Origin: Microbacterium nymphoidis
GTDB taxonomy: Bacteria; Actinomycetota; Actinomycetes; Actinomycetales; Microbacteriaceae
NCBI RefSeq assembly: GCF_021044885.1
Contig: NZ_JAJNOD010000001.1
Coordinates: 1,302,001 to 1,366,000, forward strand
Direction of reading: 5' to 3'
DNA length: 64,000 nt
Shown piece after piece: positions 49,704 through 57,545 of this stretch (positions are counted from its first letter, which is position 1; each line of letters opens with the position of its first letter). Both the position numbers and the translations under genes were made by a program. The notes beneath the pieces are model-generated. The model searched no databases. It was not told where the DNA came from and was given only the letters and a program-made list of their open reading frames with translations.

Positions 49704-52259
49704 ATGCTCGTTCACGATCATTCCTCTGCTGCACCCGGTCCACGCCGCTCCCCGGTTCCGGCGCAACCGCACCACCCGATCCCGTCCGCGACGACGATGT
49801 CGCCCTCCGGCGGCCGCCTCAGCGAGCTCGAGACCGCCCTCGCCCTGATGACTGACGGCCGCGATGTCATCTGCGAGGGAGAGGCCGGCATGGGCGCCCA
49901 CACGATGCGACGCGCCGTGGCCGAGCGCGCCCGGGCCCTCGGCCGGTTCGTTGCCACGGCGGCGACGGTGACAACCTCCCCGGATCTGCCCCGGACGGTC
50001 ATCGTCGACGACCTGGACCAGCTGTCGGTCTCCGAGGTCGATGCCGTGCGTGCGGCTCGTGCGCAGGGTGCGCGGCTCATCGCGACCCGCCGCCCTCCGC
50101 GTCCGTTCTCCCATCACCAGGGCCGCGAAGCCGAAGATCTCGTGCGCGACGCCGTGGTCATCACCCTGGCTCCGCTCACGCAGGAGCAGAACCTGATGCT
50201 GCTGGACGAACTGCGCCGCAGCGGGACGCTCACGCGATCGCTGTGCACGGCGGAGTGCGACTGGATCTGGGTCACGAGCGGTGGTATCTCCTCACTCGCC
50301 ACGGCGCTGGCACGGGACCTCCAGGAGGCGCCGATCGCCGAGGGAGTGCTCAGCCGGCTCTCGCGGCGCACGGTCATCGCAGCCGCAGACATCATCGCGT
50401 CCCTTCCTCTCCCCCTGCAGCGCCTTGCCGCGCAGCTCGTTCCGCTCGTCGGGGTGGACATGGACCGGCTCGCCCGCACCTTCAACCCCACCGAGCTCGG
50501 GCTTCTGCTGGAGACCGGCGTGATCTCGGAGCACAGCGGTCTGCTGTGTGTTCCGCCACCGCTGCGGGCGGCGCTGCAGTTGCTCGACGGTGCCGAGGTG
50601 CAGCCGCTGACACGGAGCGTGATCGCCGACATCTGCACGTCCGTCCGGATCTCCGCGAAGTGTCTGGAGACGGAGCTCGATCTCGCGGCCAGTGCGCTGG
50701 CCGCGGACCCGGTGCTTCGTGCCGCGGTGCCCGAGAGCGCCCATCGCGCGGTGCTGCGCGTGGCGATGTGGCTGGCGCGCCGCCGCGGCGACATCGATGA
50801 GGCGGCCGCCCTCGGACGCCGTCTGCTCGCGCTGCTCGGTGATGCGCCGGACGCAGGCGCGCTCATCGTCGCCCAGGGCGTTCCCGATGCGCTGGCCTCG
50901 TATGCCGCCCACTTCGTCGATGACCCGGATCTCAGCGATGGTCTGACCGGGAGCTGGAACTGGGCGTGGCTGCAGTGTCTGCAGCTGCCGCTCACCGGAT
51001 CCGTCCCGGGCGCCGAGGACGTGTGCCTGCGGGTGGCCGACGTGCTGGCGGCACCCGAGAGCGCCTACGCCCGGGCGCTCGCGCGTACCGTCCACGCCGC
51101 AGCCCTGCTGGATGAGGGCAACCTCGACGAGGCCGCCGCTGAAGCCGCAGAGGTGCTGGGGGACGAGAAGGCCGGGCACATCGCCGCGCTGCGTGCCCAT
51201 CTCGTGCTTGTGGCCGTCGGCGCCGCCCGGCTAGAGCCGGACCTGGTCGAGGCGCGGTGCCGGCGTCTGGCAGCCGCCGCACACGCCGCGACCGCCCTGC
51301 CGGGGCTGGGCGGCGATCTCGCCCGGCGCCAGGCGGTGGACGCGCTGCTGACCGCGACCCTGGCCTGTGCGTCCGTGGGCATCCAGCCGCCGGACGACGT
51401 GGACACCGCGATCGAGATGCTCGCGCTTCGCGCTCTTCGGCTCTCCGACGCGGCCGCCGTGGTCCGCACCACGGTCGCCCAGTTCGTCTCCGCGATCACG
51501 CGGCGCGACGAGGAGGAGATGTCCGGCCTGCTTCGCCATCTCCGTCAGGAGCGCCACACCGATCTGACGGCGTGGGTGCTGGCGGAGATCGAGGACAACG
51601 AGCTGCCCCCGCTCGGAATCGCCAGCGGCCGGTTCGTGCGCTCGGGCATTGCATTGATGTGGATGCAGTCCCGTGCCATGCAGGAGGGCATCGAGGAACT
51701 CCGCCTCACACTGCTCAAGCGCGGGGTGGCCGACACCGCTCTGGGCGGGCTGCTGGTCACCTTCCTCGCCTGCGTCGACGGCACTGCCGACGCCGAGCAG
51801 GTGCGCATCGCCGCGACCCATGAACTCCGCGAGGGCACCGGGCCGCGCGCGCTGCAGCTCGCCATCGCTGGGCTGTCCGCCACCGATCCCGTGGTGCTGA
51901 CCACGGCGGCACAGGCGTTCCTGGATCAGGGTGCGCCCGACCTGGCTCAGCGCATGCTCGATGCCCTGGCCCCCCTCGTCGCCGGCGACGTGGCGCGGGA
52001 GCGTGAGTTGCGGGCGGTGCAGCGGGCGACTCGCACGTCCCTGCGCGTCCAGGAGGACGCCACCGAACCGCTGACCCTCCGCGAGCGCGAGATCGCGCGG
52101 CTCGCAGCCGAGGGTCTGCGTAATCGCGAGATCGCGCGGCGTCTGTTCGTGTCGGTGCGCACGGTGGAATCGCACCTGTACCGCGCGATGCGCAAGCTCA
52201 ACGTGACCCGAGTCGAGCTGCGGCGGCTGGCCGATCGCGGCGATTCCCTGCTCGAGTGA
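49704..52259 (+). CDS. Large LuxR-type transcriptional regulator (LAL-like) with degenerate P-loop
   Basis: About 851 residues; the exact start among ATGs at 49680, 49704 and later is uncertain. The C-terminus is a clear LuxR HTH (LTLREREIARLAAEGLRNRE then VSVRTVESHLYRAMRKLNV). The N-terminal part is ATPase-like: EGEAGMGAHTMRR at the Walker A position lacks the lysine, while TVIVDDLDQL resembles Walker B. The middle is alpha-helical and TPR-like (GDIDEAAALGRRLLALL). It is thus a LAL-type regulator that may not hydrolyse ATP. It is divergent from the PutA-like gene and lies just upstream of the membrane-protein cluster, either of which it may control. Confidence 0.85.
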   Translation: MLVHDHSSAAPGPRRSPVPAQPHHPIPSATTMSPSGGRLSELETALALMTDGRDVICEGEAGMGAHTMRRAVAERARALGRFVATAATVTTSPDLPRTVIVDDLDQLSVSEVDAVRAARAQGARLIATRRPPRPFSHHQGREAEDLVRDAVVITLAPLTQEQNLMLLDELRRSGTLTRSLCTAECDWIWVTSGGISSLATALARDLQEAPIAEGVLSRLSRRTVIAAADIIASLPLPLQRLAAQLVPLVGVDMDRLARTFNPTELGLLLETGVISEHSGLLCVPPPLRAALQLLDGAEVQPLTRSVIADICTSVRISAKCLETELDLAASALAADPVLRAAVPESAHRAVLRVAMWLARRRGDIDEAAALGRRLLALLGDAPDAGALIVAQGVPDALASYAAHFVDDPDLSDGLTGSWNWAWLQCLQLPLTGSVPGAEDVCLRVADVLAAPESAYARALARTVHAAALLDEGNLDEAAAEAAEVLGDEKAGHIAALRAHLVLVAVGAARLEPDLVEARCRRLAAAAHAATALPGLGGDLARRQAVDALLTATLACASVGIQPPDDVDTAIEMLALRALRLSDAAAVVRTTVAQFVSAITRRDEEEMSGLLRHLRQERHTDLTAWVLAEIEDNELPPLGIASGRFVRSGIALMWMQSRAMQEGIEELRLTLLKRGVADTALGGLLVTFLACVDGTADAEQVRIAATHELREGTGPRALQLAIAGLSATDPVVLTTAAQAFLDQGAPDLAQRMLDALAPLVAGDVARERELRAVQRATRTSLRVQEDATEPLTLREREIARLAAEGLRNREIARRLFVSVRTVESHLYRAMRKLNVTRVELRRLADRGDSLLE

Positions 52260-52308
52260 GCCGCCCGCGCACACCGAGCACGGCCCGTCCTGCATCTCCC
52301 CTCGCCCC

Positions 52309-52314
52309 TAGGCT
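52309..52314 (+). promoter_or_regulatory. TAGGCT -10 element, leaderless-type start
   Basis: TAGGCT, six bases (GTTGTC), then GTG of the first anchored-protein gene. No ribosome site lies between. Confidence 0.55.
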
Positions 52315-52320
52315 GTTGTC

Positions 52321-53088
52321 GTGACCGTCCCGCCCGTCCCCGCGCCCGCCACCCGGAGCGCTGAGCGAGGGCGCGCATGGGTGCGGAGCGCGGCCGAGAA
52401 GGTCCCCACCACGTGGCTCACCACGGCCGGCGCCGCGATCGTCCTGTTGGCCACGGCGGCCTTCGGCGGGCTGGCGGACGCGCCGGATCCCACCCCGGTG
52501 GCCGCCCTGGGCGAGGTCATCGAGACCCCCGGGCTCACGCTCACCCCTATCGACGCGGAGATCCTGCCCCGGAGCGATCCGGATCTGACCCCCGATCGCA
52601 CGTCCGTGCAGCTGACCTTCGATGTGACCGTCACCGGAGCTCTCCCGCTTCGCACCACGCGGACCAATCTGCCCGAGGTCGTCTCCGCCATCTTCGGGGC
52701 CCGCTCACGCGCGGCCGCAGACCTCGACTCGGCCGTCGACGTGCTCGTCCGTCCCGGGGAGAGCGGATCCGCCGAGGCCGCGCCGATCGAGGACTCCGAC
52801 CGCGAGTGGGACAATCCCCTCTTCTCCGCGAGCGCCGTGGCCGCCGAGGTGCACTACGACGGCGCCGTCCGGCCGATGACAACCCTCCAGCCCGGCATCC
52901 CGTACCGCGTCGTGGTCCAGTACTCCTTCGCCGACGTCTTCACCGTCGGCACCGCCGAGATCGTGGTGTGGAACCGGGAGTTGCGTCCCGGCATGGGCGT
53001 GACCGAGAGCCGCGCCGAGAAAATCGCGGTACGAACGACGCCGGCCGCGTGGCTGTCCGTTCCGCTGCACGTGGGCGAGGGACCATGA
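52321..53088 (+). CDS. Membrane-anchored protein of unknown function (cluster gene 1)
   Basis: A 255-residue protein not recognised as a named family. It has a basic cytoplasmic N-terminus, one transmembrane helix (TTAGAAIVLLATAAFGGLA, about 34-52) and an extracellular domain rich in beta strands (LTFDVTVTGALPLRTTRTN, YRVVVQYSFADVFTVG). The GTG start is supported by the TAGGCT box 6 nt upstream. It overlaps the next gene by 4 bp (ATGA). The three overlapping genes here all share a single-helix-plus-outer-domain plan, suggesting a complex at the cell surface. Confidence 0.75.
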   Translation: MTVPPVPAPATRSAERGRAWVRSAAEKVPTTWLTTAGAAIVLLATAAFGGLADAPDPTPVAALGEVIETPGLTLTPIDAEILPRSDPDLTPDRTSVQLTFDVTVTGALPLRTTRTNLPEVVSAIFGARSRAAADLDSAVDVLVRPGESGSAEAAPIEDSDREWDNPLFSASAVAAEVHYDGAVRPMTTLQPGIPYRVVVQYSFADVFTVGTAEIVVWNRELRPGMGVTESRAEKIAVRTTPAAWLSVPLHVGEGP

Positions 53089-53657
53089 ACGCCGCAGTGC
53101 GGTGGGCGCTGGGCGTCGGGCTCGCGGTGATCGCGTGGGCGGTCATCACGATCACCCCTGACCACCGCGAGCACACGGCGGATCCGATCCCGGTGCATGC
53201 CGTACTCGGGCAGACCGTCGATGTCAGCGGCATGTCGCTCACCGTGACGGACGTTCATCTGAGCGACGGCGTCATTCCCCCGAACGGACGGGTGATCGCC
53301 GGGCGCTGGGTCGTGGTCGACCTCTCCATCCTGTCCCGGGACAGCGACGTGGCCGCCCCGCTCGGCGGCGTCGCTCTCACGCTGAACGACACCGTCGTCA
53401 CGTCATCGGACCTGACCTATGGGCAAGTCCGGCTCGACGGCGCGCAGCTGCGCACCGGACTCGTGGTGAGCGGATCGGTCCTCTTCCAGATACCGCAGGA
53501 GGCGCCGCTGGGCGAGGCGACGCTGCTCCTGTCTCGCCGCGACGATCGCGCTCCCGGGGTGTGGTCGGACGATCAGGCGCAGCTCACCATCGATCTCGGC
53601 ACCCTCCCGCGCGAGTCGGATCTGGCATTCGATGCCCCCACGGTGCGTGCGCCGTGA
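53085..53657 (+). CDS. Membrane-anchored DUF4352-like protein (cluster gene 2)
   Basis: A 190-residue protein with an N-terminal helix (WALGVGLAVIAWAVITI, about 7-23) serving as signal anchor, then an extracellular beta-sandwich-like domain: GQTVDVSGMSLTVTDVHLSD and RVIAGRWVVVDLSILSRDSD resemble DUF4352/telokin-like domains, although this is only a pattern match. It starts within the stop of gene 1 and ends within the GTG start of gene 3 (4-bp overlaps), so all three should be made in fixed proportion. Function unknown. Confidence 0.75.
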   Translation: MNAAVRWALGVGLAVIAWAVITITPDHREHTADPIPVHAVLGQTVDVSGMSLTVTDVHLSDGVIPPNGRVIAGRWVVVDLSILSRDSDVAAPLGGVALTLNDTVVTSSDLTYGQVRLDGAQLRTGLVVSGSVLFQIPQEAPLGEATLLLSRRDDRAPGVWSDDQAQLTIDLGTLPRESDLAFDAPTVRAP

Positions 53658-54220
53658 ACGCGGCGGGTTCGCGGGAGTGGTGGCGCCGCAACCGCCGCGC
53701 CGCAGGCGTGCTGCTCCTCGGGCTGATCGCGGCCTGCGGCTTGTTCGCCGCGGTCGATGTCCTCCCCCAGGTCCGGGCGGACGACTCGGTGGAGATCCAG
53801 ACCGCGGACTCCCCGAAGGACCAGCTCACTCTCGGGTCCTCCACCATCGGTCCCGTCACCAGTCAGTTCTTCCCCGATGACGTGGTCGCGTTCTCCGACC
53901 CTCCGCCGGGTTCGACGGCCCTGTGGGTGAAGGTCATGTTCGAGGACGCCCCCGATCAGTGTGTGCTGCGGTTGACCGAAGTCGGCGGGCAGGGACGGAC
54001 GTGGGTGGATGCCACGCCCATCCTGAACTGGGATGCGCCCGACGACGGGCCTGCGCTGTGCATCGGACACGGGGGCGAGGAGTTCGGTCTTCTCAACGCC
54101 TTCGCGCTACCGCCCGACGCTCCCGGTCCCTTCCTCCTCGAGGTGGTTGTGCGCAACTTCGACGACCAGCTCATCCGCGTCGCGCGTTTCGAGATCGCCC
54201 CGACGCTGGCGGAGGGCTGA
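53654..54220 (+). CDS. Membrane-anchored protein of unknown function (cluster gene 3)
   Basis: A 188-residue protein with a basic N-terminus (WWRRNRRAAG), one transmembrane helix (VLLLGLIAACGLFAAVDVL) and an outer domain with two cysteines (DQCVLRL and ALCIGHGG) that might form a disulfide. GTG start overlaps gene 2 by 4 bp. Its last 114 bp overlap the 3' end of the convergent polytopic-protein gene. No catalytic motif is seen. Confidence 0.75.
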   Translation: MNAAGSREWWRRNRRAAGVLLLGLIAACGLFAAVDVLPQVRADDSVEIQTADSPKDQLTLGSSTIGPVTSQFFPDDVVAFSDPPPGSTALWVKVMFEDAPDQCVLRLTEVGGQGRTWVDATPILNWDAPDDGPALCIGHGGEEFGLLNAFALPPDAPGPFLLEVVVRNFDDQLIRVARFEIAPTLAEG

Positions 54221-55417
54221 CAGCGCGGTGTCGTAGCCTGCGCTCACCAGGGCGATGCGCACCGGCTCGCACAGAACGGGCGCGATGAACAGGATGGCCG
54301 CGCCGAACATGGCCCAGTAGAGCTGATCGTGGCCCCCGAACAGCCGCGGGACCGCGATCTGCAGCCACTCGCTGCCCCAGCGCCACAGCGCGTACGCGAG
54401 AACGAAGGTGCCCACGAACACGGGGCCGGCTCGCAGCATCATCACCAGCGCCGACCAGATCGGGGTGACCTTCGAGGTGATGGGTTCGAAGAGGTCGGCG
54501 ATGCGACGGCGGACGGGCGCTTTCACACGCTCGAGTGCACGACGCGCACGCACGTACGCCTTCAACCGCACCTCCGGCGACTCGGCCTCGATCGCCTGCC
54601 CGTAGATCACACCCGCGATCGTGAGCCATGACACCGGCAGCAGCACGACGTCCGCCACCTGCGAGGTGAATGCCCCGATGCCCTCCCACGCGACGGCGAC
54701 GAAGGAGAGATGCACAGCGAACCAGTCGCCGATGGCCTGCGCCCACACCGCCGCGACGCGGCCGTTCACCCAGCCCATGATCTCGTCGATGAGCACGCCA
54801 ATCACCACGACCAGCCCGATGACCCACACCGCTTCGACATACACACCCGCCGGAGTCAGCCACCGCGGAACGCGCTGTGCATGACGCTTCCACAGCAGCC
54901 GGAGCACGTAGGCGAGCAGCACAGCCGCGAGAGTCAGCGGATTGACGAACGCGATGTCCCCGGATCCGGCGACGATCTGCGTGATGTTGTCGGCGCCCTG
55001 TTCGATGAGCACGTCGATGCGTCCCCGCTTGACCTCCTCGGCCACTTGGAGGAAGGCGATCATGTCGGCGTTGAGGAAGCGCGCGGTGGCGTAGAACGCG
55101 AAGTACGGGAGCATGCCGGCGAACAGCGCATCCCGAAACGAACGACGCCGCTCGGCCGGATCGGTCGGCTGAGGTGCCACCGAGGTGAGCGTCGGAAGCG
55201 CATCGCGCACCACGAGGAACATGCCGACGAAACCCACGAGGTTCGCGATCATGGCCACGGGCATCATCGCGTAGCCCGCGATGGTGTTGTAGCCACCCAC
55301 CCATCCGGCGAACTGGATCCAGCCGTCGTGCACCACGCGGCCGCCGACGTACCAGGCCATCATCATCGGCCAGTGCTGCCACAGCACCCGTCCGAAGACG
55401 CCGGCGAAAGACCTCAT
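54107..55417 (-). CDS. Polytopic membrane protein of unknown function
   Basis: A 436-residue protein with about eight hydrophobic segments, among them MMPVAMIANLVGFVGMFLVV, YVEAVWVIGLVVVIGVLI and LYWAMFGAAILFIAPVL. I do not recognise the family. A charged middle loop (RARRALERVKAPVRRRIADL) may face the cytoplasm. The C-terminal ~36 residues are encoded opposite the end of cluster gene 3, so the two messages are complementary over 114 nt. Its position facing the three anchored proteins suggests, but does not prove, a common membrane complex. Confidence 0.75.
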   Translation of the reverse strand: MRSFAGVFGRVLWQHWPMMMAWYVGGRVVHDGWIQFAGWVGGYNTIAGYAMMPVAMIANLVGFVGMFLVVRDALPTLTSVAPQPTDPAERRRSFRDALFAGMLPYFAFYATARFLNADMIAFLQVAEEVKRGRIDVLIEQGADNITQIVAGSGDIAFVNPLTLAAVLLAYVLRLLWKRHAQRVPRWLTPAGVYVEAVWVIGLVVVIGVLIDEIMGWVNGRVAAVWAQAIGDWFAVHLSFVAVAWEGIGAFTSQVADVVLLPVSWLTIAGVIYGQAIEAESPEVRLKAYVRARRALERVKAPVRRRIADLFEPITSKVTPIWSALVMMLRAGPVFVGTFVLAYALWRWGSEWLQIAVPRLFGGHDQLYWAMFGAAILFIAPVLCEPVRIALVSAGYDTALSALRQRRGDLETRDADELVVEVAHNHLEEEGTGSVGR

Positions 55418-55441
55418 ACCCGCGAGGCTACCGGTGCCTGA

Positions 55442-56002
55442 TCACGACCAGGTACTGGGTGCCGGCCGCCGGGTCGACGGTAGCCGGGACTCACGCATCC
55501 AGTCCTCGATCCACGCGGCGATGTCAGGCAGACCCTCCGGACGCCCGATGGCATCGAACAGCTCCTCGTGGGAGACGGTGCCTCCGGCGCGGCGCACCAT
55601 GCGGGCGCCCACGATGGCACGGGCGTAGATCTCGCCCGCCACCACGACGCGGTGCTCGAGGAAGATCGCGCGGTCGTCGTGACCGAGCAGCCGCGACTCG
55701 ATGTCGAAGCGCTGACCGAGCGTCAGCGACTTGCGGAACGTGATCGTCTCCGCCGACACGACGGCGTACCAGCCGTGCTGCTTCATCGCATCCATGAGCC
55801 CCGTCCGCACCAGCAGATCCCACCGGCCGAGGTCCATCAGGGAGAGATAACGGCCGTTGTTCATGTGGCGGAGCAAGTCCAGATCCGTCGGCAGTGTGGT
55901 CGCCCGGACCGTGGACACATCACGGGGACCGAGCGCGTTTCCGCGGCGCAGCGACAGCCGGGCACGGAGCATGGTGAGGAGGGTCCGCCAGATGAGGTTC
56001 AC
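55442..56002 (-). CDS. Thioesterase-like hotdog-fold protein
   Basis: A 186-residue protein resembling the 4HBT/THEM6-type acyl-CoA thioesterase family. Seen: TDLDLLRHMNNGRYLSLMD (the D-x-x-x-HMNN-x-x-Y motif), FRKSLTLGQRFDIESRLLG and FLEHRVVVAGEIYARAIVG. It may hydrolyse acyl-CoA or acyl-ACP. GTG at 56002 is chosen because TAGCAT lies 8 nt upstream and no ribosome site is seen; an ATG at 55972 is an alternative. It is separated by 24 bp from the polytopic protein gene downstream. Confidence 0.8.
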   Translation of the reverse strand: MNLIWRTLLTMLRARLSLRRGNALGPRDVSTVRATTLPTDLDLLRHMNNGRYLSLMDLGRWDLLVRTGLMDAMKQHGWYAVVSAETITFRKSLTLGQRFDIESRLLGHDDRAIFLEHRVVVAGEIYARAIVGARMVRRAGGTVSHEELFDAIGRPEGLPDIAAWIEDWMRESRLPSTRRPAPSTWS

Positions 56003-56099
56003 GATCGGCGATGCTACCCGTCCGCGCTGGGCGCCGGCTCGTCCGAGGCGGCGGATGCATGCGCATGACACCGGATTTCGCCCCGGCGCGGTTGCGGGT

Positions 56100-56105
56100 T
56101 AGAGT
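56100..56105 (+). promoter_or_regulatory. TAGAGT -10 element, leaderless-type start
   Basis: TAGAGT, six bases (CTCGCC), then the ATG of the acetyltransferase gene. Confidence 0.5.
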
Positions 56106-56111
56106 CTCGCC

Positions 56112-56618
56112 ATGGCAGCTGAGCTCCACACCGACACCGTTGTCCGTCCGGTTCGCGTAAGCGATGCCGAAACCCTCGGCCGCGTCCACGCCACCTGCTG
56201 GCACGAGACCTACGACCACCTGATCAGCGCGGCCACGCTCGAGAACATCTCGACCAAGCGCCTTGCCGAACTCTGGACTGGCTGGGCCGCCCAGGGTCCC
56301 GAATTCCGCTGCTTCGTCGCCCTCGACGGCAGCGACATCGTTGGCTTCGCCGGATCCGGCCCGGCCCGCGACGCACAGGCCCCCGCCGAGCGCGAGCTCA
56401 TCTTCATCTACCTCCTCGCCGCATACCAGGGCACCGGCACCGGCCAGAAACTGTTCGATGCCGTCGTGGAGAAGGACGAGTCGGTCTATCTCTGGGTGGC
56501 AGAGGACAACCCCCGCGCGCATCGCTTCTACCAGCGCAACGGGCTCGCCCTCGATGGCGCCTCGCAGGAGGAGCCCTTCCTCGGCGAGACGATCACCGAG
56601 GTCCGCTTCGTCCGCTGA
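56112..56618 (+). CDS. GNAT-family N-acetyltransferase
   Basis: A 168-residue acetyl-CoA-dependent transferase. Seen: [20 protein letters not shown] at the start, [16 protein letters not shown], the acetyl-CoA-binding region [19 protein letters not shown] (Q-x-x-G-x-G/A) and [20 protein letters not shown] near the end. The substrate is unknown. It precedes cofE by only 1 bp, so the two are probably translated together, although no direct functional link is known. Confidence 0.88.
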   Translation: MAAELHTDTVVRPVRVSDAETLGRVHATCWHETYDHLISAATLENISTKRLAELWTGWAAQGPEFRCFVALDGSDIVGFAGSGPARDAQAPAERELIFIYLLAAYQGTGTGQKLFDAVVEKDESVYLWVAEDNPRAHRFYQRNGLALDGASQEEPFLGETITEVRFVR

Positions 56619-56619
56619 C

Positions 56620-57372
56620 GTGCTCCAGGCGTGGGCGCCCGACGGGATCGGTGAGATCACCGCGGGCACGGATCTCGTGGAGACCATTCACGCGGCCGTC
56701 GGGGATCAGCTCCGTGACGGCGACATCGTGGTGGTGACGTCGAAGATCGTCTCCAAGGCGGAGAACCGCTTCGTCCGTGCCGATGATCGCGAAGAGGCGA
56801 TCACGGCGGAGACGGTTCGCGTGGTCGCCTCGCGCACCTCACCCACCGGACACACCACGCGGATCGTGGAGAATCGCCTCGGCATCGTGTCGGCCGCAGC
56901 GGGTGTGGACGCCTCCAACACCCCGCACGGGACGGTGCTGCTGCTGCCCGAGGATCCGGACCGTTCGGCTCGGCAGATCGCTGCGGGCCTGCGGGAGCGC
57001 ACGGGCATGCGGGTGGGTGTCCTCGTGTCTGACACGCTGGGGCGCGCCTGGCGTGAGGGACAGACCGATCATGCCATCGGTGCCGGAGGGGTGCGGGTCT
57101 TCGAGGATCTCCGCGGCGGCGTCGACGCCGAGGGCCGTCCGCTGGTGGTCACCATGCCCTGCGTGGCGGATGAGCTCTGCGCGACCGCGGACCTGGTGAA
57201 GGGGAAAGCCGGCAGACGCCCCGTGGCCGTCGTACGCGGACGCGCGGATCTCGTCGGCGACCTGGATCTGCCCGGCGCCCGCAGCATCGTGCGCCCCGCG
57301 GAACGCGACATGTTCTACCTCGGCTCCGCCGAGGCCTACGCCGCCGGCCTCGCCGCCCGTCCCGGCGCCTGA
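56620..57372 (+). CDS. cofE: Coenzyme F420-0:L-glutamate ligase
   Basis: A 250-residue enzyme that adds glutamates to F420-0. Seen: [77 protein letters not shown] and [19 protein letters not shown], all characteristic of CofE/FbiB N-terminal domains. It lacks the C-terminal nitroreductase domain of mycobacterial FbiB. GTG start lies 1 bp after the acetyltransferase stop; no strong ribosome site, so coupling is likely. Its presence supports F420 use by the LLM oxidoreductase in this window. Confidence 0.92.
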   Translation: MLQAWAPDGIGEITAGTDLVETIHAAVGDQLRDGDIVVVTSKIVSKAENRFVRADDREEAITAETVRVVASRTSPTGHTTRIVENRLGIVSAAAGVDASNTPHGTVLLLPEDPDRSARQIAAGLRERTGMRVGVLVSDTLGRAWREGQTDHAIGAGGVRVFEDLRGGVDAEGRPLVVTMPCVADELCATADLVKGKAGRRPVAVVRGRADLVGDLDLPGARSIVRPAERDMFYLGSAEAYAAGLAARPGA

Positions 57373-57401
57373 GCCTTCGCCCCCGGCTTCCCGCTAGCCC
57401 T

Positions 57402-57517
57402 GTGGTCTCACATTCTGCGGATCATCGTCCACACCACCACAGTTTCTGAGACCACCGACGCTACTGCTCTCAGAAACTGCTCACCGCCCGCGACGCATCA
57501 ACCGGAGATGAGACCAG
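57402..57517. repeat. Family A palindromic repeat array, locus 2 (62-bp period)
   Basis: Unit 1: GTGGTCTCACATTCTG (57402-57417) pairs imperfectly with CAGTTTCTGAGACCAC (57440-57455). Unit 2 begins GCTCTCAGAAACTG at 57466, exactly 62 bp after the GGTCTCA of unit 1, and closes with TGAGACCAGC. It fills most of the gap between convergent cofE and the cytochrome b gene. Confidence 0.8.
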
Positions 57518-57545
57518 CGCGCGGGGTGGGGAGGGGAGATCCGCC

